Shown here piece by piece: positions 37,976 to 48,425 of a DNA stretch of 64,000 bases. The stretch is from contig VTFK01000211.1 in NCBI GenBank assembly GCA_009617715.1, forward strand, positions 620,001 to 684,000, read 5' to 3'. The translations under genes were made by a program, and so were the position numbers. The notes beneath the pieces were generated by a model, which saw nothing but the letters and a program-made list of their open reading frames with translations, had not been told where the DNA came from and ran no database searches. The stretch comes from Plectrocnemia conspersa (Eukaryota > Arthropoda > Insecta > Trichoptera > Polycentropodidae). Within the stretch, counting starts at the first letter, position 1, and each line of letters starts with the position of its first letter.

Positions 37976-38229
37976 CAAATATTATATATTTATAGTAGTT
38001 TGTTTATGGAATACTACATTTTTTATCAATCTTGGTTCTTCTTTTTTAATAGAACACCGAGTCTGACTAGCTTTAGTTCATATCTTTCCTCACAGATATT
38101 ATATTTTTAAATAATTGACATTATTCATGTTTAATGATAACTAAATAAATTAGTCTTGATTAATTTAAGTCTTAAGGAATAAGATTAATATTGCAAAGCA
38201 TGAAAGGTGCTGTTTATATTTGTATATAT

Positions 38230-38900
38230 TAAAAAAATAAACACGTTCGTTGAAATCTATCCGGCTGAAGGCACCTGTTGATTCTCTTTCAGCCGAGCAC
38301 TCGATCTGCCTTAATAAAAAAAGTATATACGACGCTCAATCAACCATAGATCGACCCTGATTTTAAGATTCATCACCAATTATAATCTCATAACTATTGA
38401 CGCAAATAACTGTGATCGACTAGTAAAAAGCATATTTTTCTCTCTCTATTTATCTCTTTTTTGTCATAGTCAAAAGTCCATAATTAATTCTGCTTTCGCC
38501 GAATCTCTATCGCGAATCGCTTCTTTAGATCTGGCAGACAATCGGGTAAAAGTAGGCTGGGAACTGTTTGACAAAGCCGACTTTGCGTACAATTAGAAGG
38601 TCGTACACCATCACAATATACGCAGTAAATTTATGTATTTATTTATCGCATCGAGTGTGTGTATGGACCGTTATTTGTAGGTATTTTTATTCCCACGTGC
38701 GTCGCGTGTGCAATTTTCATGCATGTCATAACGCTAATGCGGAAACGCAGTTGTGCAGTTGCATAAGGATGAGATAATTTAATTTTTAGTTCTCGCGAGA
38801 TTGCATCTTCCGCTTTGTTTGTGGATATAAAACGTGGAAGACATAGTAAACTTTCGCGAACGTGCGCTTAATCGATTGGAAGACGTGTATAGAAAATATG
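38230..38900. other. GC-richer non-coding patches, candidate regulatory element
   Basis: Patches at 38260-38310 (CGGCTGAA and TTCAGCCG inverted repeat flanking GGCACCTGTTGATTC) and 38470-38900, with TCGCGAATCGC, CTCGCGAGATTGCATC and TTTCGCGAACG words. The small ORF at 38568-38777 is not credible. Confidence 0.3.
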
Positions 38901-39177
38901 ATTTATGATTTAGCATAAAGTTGGAGTAAAATTGTGTATATCCATAATAATTATCTTTCTATTGTTTAAAATACAATTTATTCGAGTAATTGAAAATGTA
39001 TGTTTATTAATTATTTTTGTATAATTGACCCATGGAAGATATAATTTATTTATAATAAGTATTTTTCACTTGCAATCAATTATGCATTGACAATGAATCT
39101 CAGTGTTTATTATACTAATAACCATTGCTATTTGTAATCAGGTAATTTTATAGCAATTTAAGCTCTTGTACTTGAAC

Positions 39178-39491
39178 AATTGACAATGATGCATAAATAT
39201 TCACTAATTATAGACTGAACAGAACTTTAAGATCAACAAACTCTAGTATAATACAAATTCAACATAATTGACTAGAGATGTTATTTTCGTGTTATAATAT
39301 GATTTATAACAAAATATTTTACTACTATTGTGATTTCATACAACTGCTGTCATGCCATATTTGTCCCATATTTAAACGGATTCGCGTGTGCATTTACATA
39401 TTATTCATACTGAAACTATTGAATACATAATGGAGTGTTACATAAATTGAATGGCATGAAATTCACATCTATTTATGCATCATTGTCAATT
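39178..39491. mobile_element. Candidate MITE bounded by a perfect 22-bp inverted repeat
   Basis: AATTGACAATGATGCATAAA (TA following) at 39178-39199 is exactly reversed and complemented at 39470-39491. The enclosed 270 bases are AT-rich without an ORF. No clear target-site duplication was found, so the superfamily is open. A partial match (ATGCATTGACAATGA) lies just outside at about 39081. Confidence 0.55.
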
Positions 39492-39759
39492 AAAAACACA
39501 CGTGAAAGTTAACGTGATTTGCGCTTCAACGACTAATTTAATATTTATCATATTTAAAAGGTGTATAAAATGCTTTATTTGTTACAAATATATGTAGAGA
39601 TCCCATTAATAAATATTTATTTCGAGACAGGTGCTTTCATCCCTTTTAACACCTTTTGGGTTGGGACTAAACTATACTGGCACCATTCATTATGCATATT
39701 AGAGGTTCTGCTTTGGAATGTTCCAAATAGATTACGAACATTTTTTATGTAAATTCTTG

Positions 39760-40290
39760 TTTAATGGACGTCTTTCATTATTTTAATTTGTTTTCCGTTT
39801 ACGTGTCCGTCTGAAAAGATACTTATACGACCAATTTGGACATGACCAACGAAACGTGAAGAGCGCTCAGAAATAACTACGTTCCACGTGTTTGTAACGA
39901 GGAAAAGAGTTGGCATCGCATAATGGGATCTATGAAGGCGAGAAATTACGTTCCACAAAATAAAACAAAAAATGCATTCTAAAGCCTAAGTCGCTTCGGA
40001 TTGATTATTTCCAGAGACTCTACCAGGATCATGAGTCGGTCGGTGACGGTACGAAAACTCGTTTCGAAAGTCGATCGACTAGTTTCTAAATGGGATTTGT
40101 AAACCTGCAGGGATACGAAGTTGTTGGGGGTTTTTTATCCTAACTTTCGGCAGGCGTTTTCGAGATTTAGTGGAGAGCGCGTGTGTATTGATTGAAGGCC
40201 TTCTAACTTTGCGATCGGACCCTTTTTAACTTATTGCATTGAGTGGAAAATGTCCGTAAGGTTGTTTTGTGTAAAACACCATTATTCAAT
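39760..40290. other. GC-richer non-coding island, candidate regulatory element
   Basis: Balanced composition with no credible gene. It contains TCGAAAGTCGATCGACTAG, GGTCGGTGACGG and a G/T run (TTGTTGGGGGTTTTTTATCC, about 40113-40132). Confidence 0.3.
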
Positions 40291-40694
40291 CTAACTTGGA
40301 ATGCATTCTATTGTGTGAAGTTTTTTTCATAGAAATAATTATTAAAGTGCAAAATGATTATAGCATTAATAAAGCGCTTCATAGAATGCGTAGAGGTAAT
40401 CTATTGATTGGAGAGAAGTGTCGATAATTTAATTTGTTAAACCCGCATACGTGTAAATATTTTAATCGAGTTGTTGATACGGCACGCGAATAACGTGGTA
40501 TAGATTTAATAAACTACGTTATCACAAAACACTCAGAGTAATAACTATTTTATAAGCCGTGCAAAAATGTCATTTATTAGTAAAGTTATTTATAAGCAAA
40601 CGTACACATTCAATATATGTACATACACATATAAAATGAGTGATTGTCTGTATCATTATATACAATATTTTACCCTTTGGCTGATTTATTTATT

Positions 40695-40780
40695 GTTAAT
40701 CTTCCATTGCAACATTAGAGCCGTTAGTCTAATGCGTTACAACGAAGTAAAGACAATCGACAACGTGAGACGCTAGACAG
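40695..40780 (+). repeat. Short repeat T, copy 1 (partner 41350-41433)
   Basis: TTAATCTTCCATTGCAAC ... AATGCGTTACAACGAAGTAA resembles TTAATCTTCCGTTGTAAC ... AATGAGTTACAACAGCGTAA at 41350-41410. The two copies bracket the SINE at 40837-41060. Confidence 0.55.
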
Positions 40781-40836
40781 AAATCAGCTTGTAAATTAGT
40801 GACACATGTTCCTTTTGTTATAAACTATAATTACAG

Positions 40837-41060
40837 CTTACAATCAATATATGGCACTATGCTCGATTTTAAAATAATTATTCATCCCCGAGTTTAGACA
40901 AATCAAGGAAAATCTGCGACGATCGATCGGATTTACAACCATAAAATTATCACAAATTATAAGATCCAAGTCTCGATACAAATGTAAAAAACACTAGGGT
41001 ATTCTATTATTTTCAAATATTAGGCAGCAACTATACCACCGGTCTATCGTGCTGATTTAT
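40837..41060 (-). mobile_element. tRNA-derived SINE (family A), copy 2
   Basis: Begins on the plus strand with CTTACAATCAATATATGGCA and ends with the head remnant GCAACTATACCACCGGTCTA-TCGTG (tRNA-like A-box region on the minus strand). It is more decayed than copy 1, and the B-box is damaged (AGATCCAAGTCTCG). Confidence 0.65.
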
Positions 41061-41349
41061 AAAATTTCCATAAATACTCTTCCTCCAATATAAATGTGTA
41101 TAATAAAAATATCCTCAATTGTTCTCCAGGATACACAAAAACAAATTCCTTCTAGAATATCCGGATTATAAATATACCCTACCAGCAACTTGAAAAAGTG
41201 CTTTCCCAAGTATACTCGTCGACGCGACTCGATTGAATTCCCAGATTTTATGAAAAATAAAAATGTTAATATATAAATATAGATCATATTTATATAAAAT
41301 GTACATTTTTTGTACCTTTTCTATTAAAAGTTAGTCGGTTTCACTTTTT

Positions 41350-41433
41350 TTAATCTTCCGTTGTAACCTGACAGACGTAAACCCAATGAGTTACAACAGC
41401 GTAAATCTGTTCCAACTATGTCAATCAGGCATA
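41350..41433 (+). repeat. Short repeat T, copy 2
   Basis: Diverged duplicate of 40695-40780 in the same orientation, lying immediately before the SINE at 41434. Confidence 0.55.
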
Positions 41434-41614
41434 AGGACGGAATAGCATAGTCCGTAACGTCTCAGACTAGTAACTCTAAAGTTGTAGGTTCGAGCCCCGG
41501 CAGCGGCATTCGAATTTGTATTTCTATAAAAATGCGCTATTATTAAAAAAACGGCCTCAGCTGCAGTGACAATAAGTTATAACTAATAATATAAATGTCA
41601 CCAATTCCCAGACT
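41434..41614 (+). mobile_element. tRNA-Thr-like SINE (family B), left partner of tail-to-tail pair
   Basis: The head GGAATAGCATAGTCCGTAAC...ACTAGTAACTC...GGTTCGAGCCC keeps an A-box-like and a B-box (41487-41497) and an anticodon-loop-like CTAGTAA (AGT, Thr-like). The acceptor stem does not pair, so it is not a tRNA gene. About 90 bases of A/T-rich body follow, then the tail TGTCACCAATTCCCAGACT (41596-41614). Confidence 0.7.
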
Positions 41615-41636
41615 TTCAGTCTGGGAATTGGTGACA
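41596..41636. repeat. Perfect 19-bp inverted repeat with 3-base loop at SINE-SINE junction
   Basis: TGTCACCAATTCCCAGACT, then TTC, then AGTCTGGGAATTGGTGACA. It is the shared tail of the two facing family B SINEs. Arms are identical although the heads of the two SINEs differ at many positions. Confidence 0.9.
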
Positions 41637-41782
41637 GGTACTTATACTTTTTTTATACTTACTTGTATGAAAATAATAATGTCATAATTTTTACAAATAA
41701 AAAATCGAGTCTGTTGTCGTGGCTCGAACCCACGACCTCTTGGTTACCAGTCAAGGTCTTATGGACTACGCTATTCCGACCT
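41618..41782 (-). mobile_element. tRNA-Thr-like SINE (family B), right partner of tail-to-tail pair
   Basis: Read on the minus strand from 41782: GGTCGGAATAGCGTAGTCC, then ACTGGTAACC (anticodon-loop-like CTGGTAA, GGT), then GGTCGTGGGTTCGAGCCACG with the B-box at 41721-41731. A T-arm stem forms (CGTGG/CCACG), but the acceptor arm does not. The body ends in the same tail as its partner. An 80-codon plus ORF (41719-41961) crosses it and is spurious. Confidence 0.7.
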
Positions 41783-42670
41783 TGTTTGGAAACCAGACCA
41801 TGAGATTATTATTTTTTGCAACCATATCAGAGAAGTATGCTCAAGGGTACTACTTATGCGCACTTGGTGATTATGCAAGGTATACAATTCCCCCCAGCTT
41901 CTTAATTGAGCCAAATCCCAACATATTCAACCCCTTGGAGTCCTTTGTCCACACATATTGAACATTTTTCTTATGTTCTTTAAAATTATATCTTAAAGTT
42001 AATAGTATTATAAATAAAATAAATTAGAAAATTATATATGTAAATGAAACGTATTTTAAATATTTCATTTTATGTATAAATATCTGAATATAATATAATA
42101 TAAATTAATAAAACATTATTTTATAATCTAATAAGATTAATATTAGTACATTTCTTGAAATAATATTTATATTAATTAACTTCTAGAGTAAATTTTGTCA
42201 AAATATAATTTATTTCATATAATATAGAAAGCTATAAAATAGAAAAAATAGTTTTATTCTATATTCAATGATCATTAATTTTTTTAATTAAATATATTCA
42301 TTAAAAATGGTTTGAACTTTTACTATATGGCTTTATTGCATATGTTTTCTATATAATGATGGAATCTGTAGTCCTCTTAAAATAGAACACAAAAAATGTT
42401 TATCACTTCTGTGCGATGAAGCACAATGTTATCCATTTTATAATCAAATTAAAGTGGTGTTTTGGCTATACAATATGTCATGGGATGATATTTTATGGTA
42501 ATATTATATATTAACGGATGACCACACACATAGATTTTCAAAATTGAATTGAAAATTTTTATAATTCTCAATGGAATTTAATTTAAGAAATACTTATTGT
42601 GAAAAGCGAAGGAATTTTTAATTATTAATAACTTAATTATTATTATTAATAATAATTAATAACGGAAGAA
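41783..42670. other. AT-rich stretch, nothing recognised
   Basis: AT-rich. It ends in the low-complexity palindromic run of ATTATTAATAA words at 42620-42660. Confidence 0.5.
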
Positions 42671-42673
42671 ACA

Positions 42674-42750
42674 CTAATGCTTACCCACACTCTCTGGAAG
42701 TTGTCTGAACCGAAGTTTAACTGAAGTCGGCCAAGGTCGCCGGACTTCCT
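42674..42750. mobile_element. MITE N, partial copy
   Basis: AATGCTTACCCACACTCTCT, then GGAAGTTGTCTGAACC and GGCCAAGGTCGCCG, match the left half of the fuller copy at 43698-43875 (ATGCTTCCTCTACACTCTCT, GGAAGTTACCGAACC, GGTCGAGGTCGCCG). Confidence 0.6.
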
Positions 42751-43395
42751 AGTAGCGGCCACACTGCCACAAATTTCATATACCGTCCGGACGGCGGGCG
42801 TGAATGGTGTACGCGCGGCGGCTGCTGTCATGTACAGCTGGCATATTTGCGCGCGATGGAAAAATGTGCCAAACAATCGCAATTTTTAAATTGTCATATT
42901 ATTAAAATTACGCTACTAATAATTATAAAAGTTTGTGATGGCACTCACCAACACAATATCAGTGAAAACTTTTCGGTCGTAAATATTCAATTTACGCAAA
43001 ATCTTTGTCGGATTTTGCAAAATGCCATAAGGCATAAAAATGATACTACCAGAATACGAACACCACATCTGTGACTATCCTAGAATTTGTCTCCATCGAT
43101 TCTAAATAAGAATTCGTTATGGTGTGACATTTATATAAACCGATCTAGGAAAATACATAAGGATATTCGAAACGATTTTTTTAACAAAATCAAGTACCAC
43201 TAATTATTTTTTAATTATTTAATTTTATATGAAAAAAAATATAATAACGATATCTGTTAGAAGAATATAATATCAAAAATATAATTAATCCCTTTTGGTG
43301 CCCTAAAATATTCAAAGATGTCAGTAAGAGTCTGTTGAAATTCCCGATAAGCATGTGGTATTATAACTTGACCATGTGACCACGATGCAGCGCTC
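42751..43395. other. Short GC-rich patch then AT-rich sequence
   Basis: GC-rich to 42860, with CCGTCCGGACGGCGGGCG near 42783. AT-rich afterwards. The ORFs at 42646-42882 (minus) and 42847-43074 are not supported. Confidence 0.35.
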
Positions 43396-43399
43396 GTCA

Positions 43400-43697
43400 T
43401 GCGTGTTGACCATAGGACGCTTACGCGCATACTGAAATTGAACCGACCTACTCGTTCTATCTCAGTTTGCGAAAAACCAGATCATTATCTCTCTCACTCT
43501 CGTCACTTCACACGCGAGAGAGCGAAAGGAGAAATATCTCACCGCTCGCGCTCGAAAAAACACTCCGACTTCGGTTTCTTTGACTTCGGTTCGTTTGCCG
43601 ACATTGTTCGGAAGTGCTCCAAGCTGGCCAAGTCGCCTGAATTATCCCCACTCTACCTCCCGTTCTCGGTAACCTCGGACAACTTCCGAGAGATTTT
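43400..43697. other. GC-richer island with GAGA-like and TTCGG-repeat words
   Basis: Includes CTCTCTCACTCTCG and GCGAGAGAGCGAAAGGAG, then GACTTCGG.TT repeated, then ACAACTTCCGAGAGA, which is similar to the MITE N terminus. A 159-codon ORF (43399-43878) runs through this and MITE N; it is explained by composition and by the repeat, not by a gene. Confidence 0.35.
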
Positions 43698-43875
43698 ATG
43701 CTTCCTCTACACTCTCTGGAAGTTACCGAACCAAAGGTTTACCGAATACGGTCGAGGTCGCCGAGACATTAGAGCGGGCAGACCCGAGCTCGACCGAAGT
43801 AGCCCCGAATTAACACATTATATTTTCCGTCCTTGCCCAACCATGGCCTACTTCCAGAGAGTGTGGAGGAAGCAT
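43698..43875. mobile_element. MITE N, 178 bp with 26-bp terminal inverted repeats
   Basis: ATGCTTCCTCTACACTCTCT plus GGAAGT at 43698-43723 is the reverse complement of 43850-43875 with one mismatch. Both ends adjoin TTA/TTAG-like flanks. The interior is GC-richer than the surroundings and non-coding. A second right half (43876-43961) follows directly, sharing CCACTATATTCTCCGTCCTT and AACTTCCAGAGA. Confidence 0.75.
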
Positions 43876-43961
43876 TAGACTGTACTTGACCGAAGTAACC
43901 CACTATATTCTCCGTCCTTGGCCAACCTTGACCAACTTCCAGAGAATGCAGTGCAGGCATA
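43876..43961. repeat. MITE N, tandemly duplicated right half
   Basis: TAACCCACTATATTCTCCGT, then CCTTGGCCAACC, then ACTTCCAGAGAATGCAGTG, then GGCAT parallel 43811-43875. This gives a nested or tandem arrangement of the same element. Confidence 0.6.
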
Positions 43962-44203
43962 ATGTTCCTAGAAAGCTTAAAGATAAAAGTATATACATAT
44001 GTAATTTGAATTATTTTATTTTTGCTTCTAAAGATTATTGTAATATTTTTACTGACAGACTAGCACAATAATGTTTTAGTCTTAGAATAAATATTATATG
44101 TATATGAAATGAATTGGTTATTGTTGCCTTGAATATTACACACTAAATCTATATCATATAGGTTTTTAATTATGACAAACAGTATAAATGTTATTATACG
44201 ACT

Positions 44204-44259
44204 AAAATTTAATATGACATAATACGGTAGTACGGTAGTATTATGTCATATTTAATTTT
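44204..44259. repeat. Inverted repeat, 22-bp arms, 12-base loop
   Basis: Left arm 44204-44225 and right arm 44238-44259 match around AATATGACATAATAC, with two mismatches near the outer ends. The loop GGTAGTACGGTA contains a short direct repeat. Confidence 0.75.
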
Positions 44260-44995
44260 AATTTTAAAATTTTGTTCTTGGTCTTATAAAATTTGTGCTT
44301 TGTGAATGATACTTTAGCTTTTTACGCTCATTAATTAAAACTTAACATCTGATAATTGATGACACTCTTTTAACCAATATCATAGGATTTTTTTATAAGA
44401 ACATCCTCTTGCGCGCCCATTCATTGATTCTGCCGCAATTGAATTCCCATATTAGGTTTCAATGAATACAACTACAATGTATATAACATGAAATAGCTCG
44501 ATTCTTGGTAATTTACATTTATTTGAATACAATTTCAACTTTCTAAGTTTTTTAAGACTGTCGGTTGAGGCGTCTGAATAATCGCTTTCGATTCGGATGT
44601 TACACTTTTCTTAATATATTATACGTTTTAAAATCGTGTCTCTTAGAGAGCAGTGTTCATTTTATGAAATAAAGAAAAGTCTGTAGGTTTTACAATGAAA
44701 AAAATGTACGTACTGCAGATGAATGTTCAAACAGAATTGCAACAAATCAAAGTAAAGTTGATTTGGTTTTTCGTTATATATGTTTTTAGTTCATTTAATG
44801 GGTTCGATACTACTTAATGTAATATACATTTTTCTAGAACACATCTTAAGTATAACGAATAAAACCTAATGGTTTCCCGCTGTCATTTGCATTGCATTGT
44901 CAAGATAATTATCGACTATAATCATGCAGGAAAATCAATTATTTTCACTCCACTTGAATAAAATTCACATGCAGCAGTAAATCATAAGCAGGCTG
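44260..44995. other. AT-rich stretch, nothing recognised
   Basis: No supportable feature. Confidence 0.4.
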
Positions 44996-46490
44996 CACAA
45001 ATTTCTCGGAAGATCGCCTCATCCAGTGTTCGCAAGCAACCGAGTTTAGCAACAATTGCAACAATTGAGCATCGCTTTCGCCTTGCAAGTCCATTGTGAA
45101 ACTGCGTTCGTCGACGGCTTCTCAGTCGCGCCGCTTGCCTAACCTAATTTTCGACATTCAACTCTCAATAGACAACTTTTGTGACATAACACTGTAAAGA
45201 GTACAATTCAATCCCCACGTCCCAAGGTTCGACCCTTGCCTACGACCTCATAGATACTAAAATAGTCTTTGTATAACGAACGACACGCGAACCGGACTTA
45301 TCTAACCGACCCTAATCCCCTAATGGCATTCTACGATATTATCTATACGGCATTAAGTTCTTGATACACACTGGCTAATTGTCCTTAGTTTCGTATTTGG
45401 ATCGTGTGACACACATAGCCCTTGTTGGCGATGGTAATAGTTCATTTATATGACTTCGCGACACAAATCGAATAATGACGGAAAGCTGCGTCAGTGTTTT
45501 ACGCTCAACGTTAATATATAAATTTTAAGTCTGCATTTTTCGATTATAACTTCACTCTAGTTAAAATTAAGCTACTCATATAATTCTAGATAATACTCAC
45601 TCGTGCAACTTTGACTTTAATTTAACTTAAAATACATGAATTTGTATAATTTCATGTATTTTAATATATATATAAGTTTGCATTAAGAACGACGTTTTTA
45701 ATCATATATTAGATTAAAATTTTGTTATATATTACTATATATTGGCAAAAATACATGATTGTTAAATAAAAATTTGCACACAATGCACAATATTGCTTGC
45801 CTTCATATGCCAACGTCGAAATATTATTCATTGCTCTATGAAACACGCAATACACAATTCGTTTTTCCTATTTGGGAAACACTAGTTGCATTCGTCCGAA
45901 TAAGAAACCGAACGTTGCGCCAACGCTCTGTGATCCATCGATCACTTTCGATCGAGCCAATTTAGATCTCAACATCCGTACAATGATTAGCTCCGATCTT
46001 CTTTTTTATTCTCGTCAGTGTTCACACGCTCTCCATCCGTGGGTGGATGAGAAGAAGGAAGCTGTTGAAGAGACGAGACGAGCACAAAGCGGCGGCCTTC
46101 AAAAATACCAGATTGTATCGTCCTCCTCGCGACATCATAGCCTTTTAATCCTTACCTTCTTTATTCTCCACCTTCTTCAATGAATATGTTTTTGTCGACG
46201 ATTCGTGCGTCGAATGCGATACGCCTGTTTATACAGCCAACGCTCCTTTCATATAATATGCTTTTTTATAGCACAAATTAATCTAATCCACTTTAGAGCT
46301 ATAACACGACTCGCGTATGCAAATGTATCAATGGCAAATCTGGATTGAGTCTGCTTAACTAAGCCTTTAATCATTCCGTCTAGTTAGAAGCTATTAAGGC
46401 GTAATCTCGAATCTACATTGTAAATCTATCGCGTGAATTATGCCCATGGAACCAAGGAATATAGTGTGTGTGTATATAATCCCGCATATA
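44996..46490. other. Mixed GC-richer region, candidate regulatory patches at 45000-45500 and 45880-46190
   Basis: CpG words such as CAGTCGCGCCGC (45123-45134), a tRNA-like B-box CAAGGTTCGACCCTTG (45222-45237) without the rest of a tRNA, and a purine-rich patch GAGACGAGACGAG near 46068-46080. ORFs at 45759-45965 and 45872-46183 overlap each other in different frames and show no domain. Confidence 0.3.
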
Positions 46491-47335
46491 ATACTGTCAC
46501 GTGTTCATTAAATAAATCATATAATGGTTTACCAAATTATTGAATGTAATAGCTACAAACATAAATATGTCAGTGTTTCAATATTATACATAAATACAAT
46601 TAAAATATTGTGTAGAAGTAAAATTAAAGTCTTCACTGTAATGTCAAGAGAATTCAATTAACATTTTCTTATGTTCTATTGCGAAGTTCATTCAAGACAT
46701 TCACTTTCATTGTTGTAAGATTAATGTACCAACATAAATATAATAATTACCACATGCGCTTTGGATTCAATTTAGATTTTTTTAATATTGAAAAAAGTTA
46801 ACCACACAAATTCATTGAAGGTTAAATATTTTGAACTCGCGCAGTTATTAATATCTTATTAAAAAATGATAAATAACCGTATTTTTGAGCCGTTATAAAG
46901 TAACGTTTAAATCAAAGTTTTTTCATTATGAATATGTTAAATAATATTGTATAAAAAAAACGAATATTATGCTCAAATATCTTTTGATAAATAACCGTGA
47001 AATTCAAGCGAAAAATTTGATATTTTAAATTCAATGCAAAATTCAAGGCTTTGCGGATAATGAATTTTGAAATATGTAAAATTTATGTAACAATAGATTT
47101 TATTTTTTAATTAGCTTTATAGTTTAATTTAATCGTCGAGTATATCTACATATTTATTTATTGATATCTTGTTTATACTGTTATGAATAATAATTTTAAT
47201 TTTATTGTTACAATATTTTTAATTGCGCTAAATTACACTACACAGTTTGATGAAATAACTGTTTTTTTTTTTAAATCTGTTTTAATACTTTTTAAATTTT
47301 AAGTTAGATAATGTACATATGTATTTAGGGTCGCC
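46491..47335. other. AT-rich stretch, nothing recognised
   Basis: No supportable feature. Confidence 0.5.
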
Positions 47336-47343
47336 GAGAGCAA

Positions 47344-48425
47344 ACCCGGGCCCTGGAAAAACAATTATTCCGGGCCTCATGACAAAATATTTTTTAACAT
47401 CGTAATATAATTTCTTGATTCAATAATAATAGGTACGAGTTAATCCATTCTATGCTACAAATAAATATAAAAAATTGCCACCGTTGCGACATATTATCTG
47501 AAATCATATTCTTTGCGAAATATTTTAATTAGGCAATAAAATTATTAAAAATATTAACTTGTTAATTAGTCGTGTTTTCTTTGTTGCTCAGTGTTGCCAT
47601 ATAGTGAATTTCTAGTTCAGGTCAAAAGCAATAAAATCGTGCCATCGCGGTGAAAACGCTCGATTATTAAGCGTTTATACTAATACTTTTTATAACAATG
47701 TTGCGATTGAGAATCGAATAAAGCACATCTAAACCGAATTTTGACCAATAAGAGAGCGCAAAAACAATTATCCCTTCTCAGAAGTCAAAAATCCACATCA
47801 AAAGCAATAAAATCGTGCCGTCTTAGCGACGGTACCAACACGATTTTATTGCTTTTGACGTGAATTTTTGCCTTCTGATAAGTGATAATTGTTTTTGCGC
47901 TCTCTCATTGACCAAAATTCGGTTTGAATATACTTTGATAAGCCCTCTTATATTAGCAGTCCATAGTAATATCAGTAAGGTTATCTAGCATATTTTAAAA
48001 ACATAGTGTAATATTGAAATGTATGTGAGATGCGATGTCTGTCTGTGCTTATTCTCCCGCTTATTTTCCCCTGAGAAATGGCTTAGTTTGTGTTTTAGAC
48101 TTGCCCTAGTGATTTAGTTTTAGAACTTCCATTAGGTTAGGTTTGGGTTTGAACAGCGAGTGGACGTTTCGCAACTGTCAAATATTTGGACTTGACTAGT
48201 AAAAATATAACTTTGCCAAAAAATATACATTTACTGTAAAATTTATACATCGGATGTAAATAAATAATAATAAGTATGTAAATATATGTATATATTACTA
48301 CATATGGGAAAGTTGAAATCATATAATTTTACTAGCACCTGCCAGATAATTTATATTTTCACTAGTAAAAATATATATCTACTAATGAAAATGTATTCAG
48401 ATATGATTTTACTGAAATGACATAT
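47344..48425 (+). mobile_element. Foldback repeat family, copy 3 (most complete with 3' end)
   Basis: Runs from CCCGGGCCCTGGAAAAACAA through the TTAATTAGGC, GCTCAGTGTTGCCATATAGT and AGGTCAAAAGCAATAAAATC blocks, the short AACGCTCGATTATTAAGCGT hairpin, and the large internal palindrome (47731-47925, outer words AAACCGAATTTTGACCAAT and ACCAAAATTCGGTTT). It continues through GGTTTGGGTTTGAACAGCGA to TATGATTTTACTGAAATGAC at about 48405. The 3' region holds an apparent insertion at about 48190-48310 compared with copies 2 and 4. Nothing in it resembles a transposase. Confidence 0.88.
47731..47925. repeat. Internal palindrome of foldback copy 3
   Basis: Arms of about 90 bases contain, inward, GAGAGCGCAAAAACAATTAT, CTTCTCAGAAGTCAAAAAT and CAAAAGCAATAAAATCGTG, with mirrored counterparts. 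The centre is CCGTCTTAGCGACGG. A transcript would form one long imperfect hairpin. Confidence 0.85.

Noticed and set aside
41434..41509. Possible tRNA-Thr gene
   Set aside because: A- and B-box-like words and an anticodon-like loop exist, but the acceptor stem does not pair and a SINE body and tail follow.
41710..41782. Possible minus-strand tRNA-Thr gene
   Set aside because: The T-arm forms but the acceptor stem does not; it is a SINE head.
43399..43878. 159-codon plus-strand ORF, one of the longest in the window
   Set aside because: It runs through the TIRs of MITE N and GAGA/TTCGG repeats; there is no domain, and the composition explains the open frame.
45190..45250. tRNA-like B-box (GGTTCGACCC)
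   Set aside because: No A-box, anticodon arm or acceptor stem around it.
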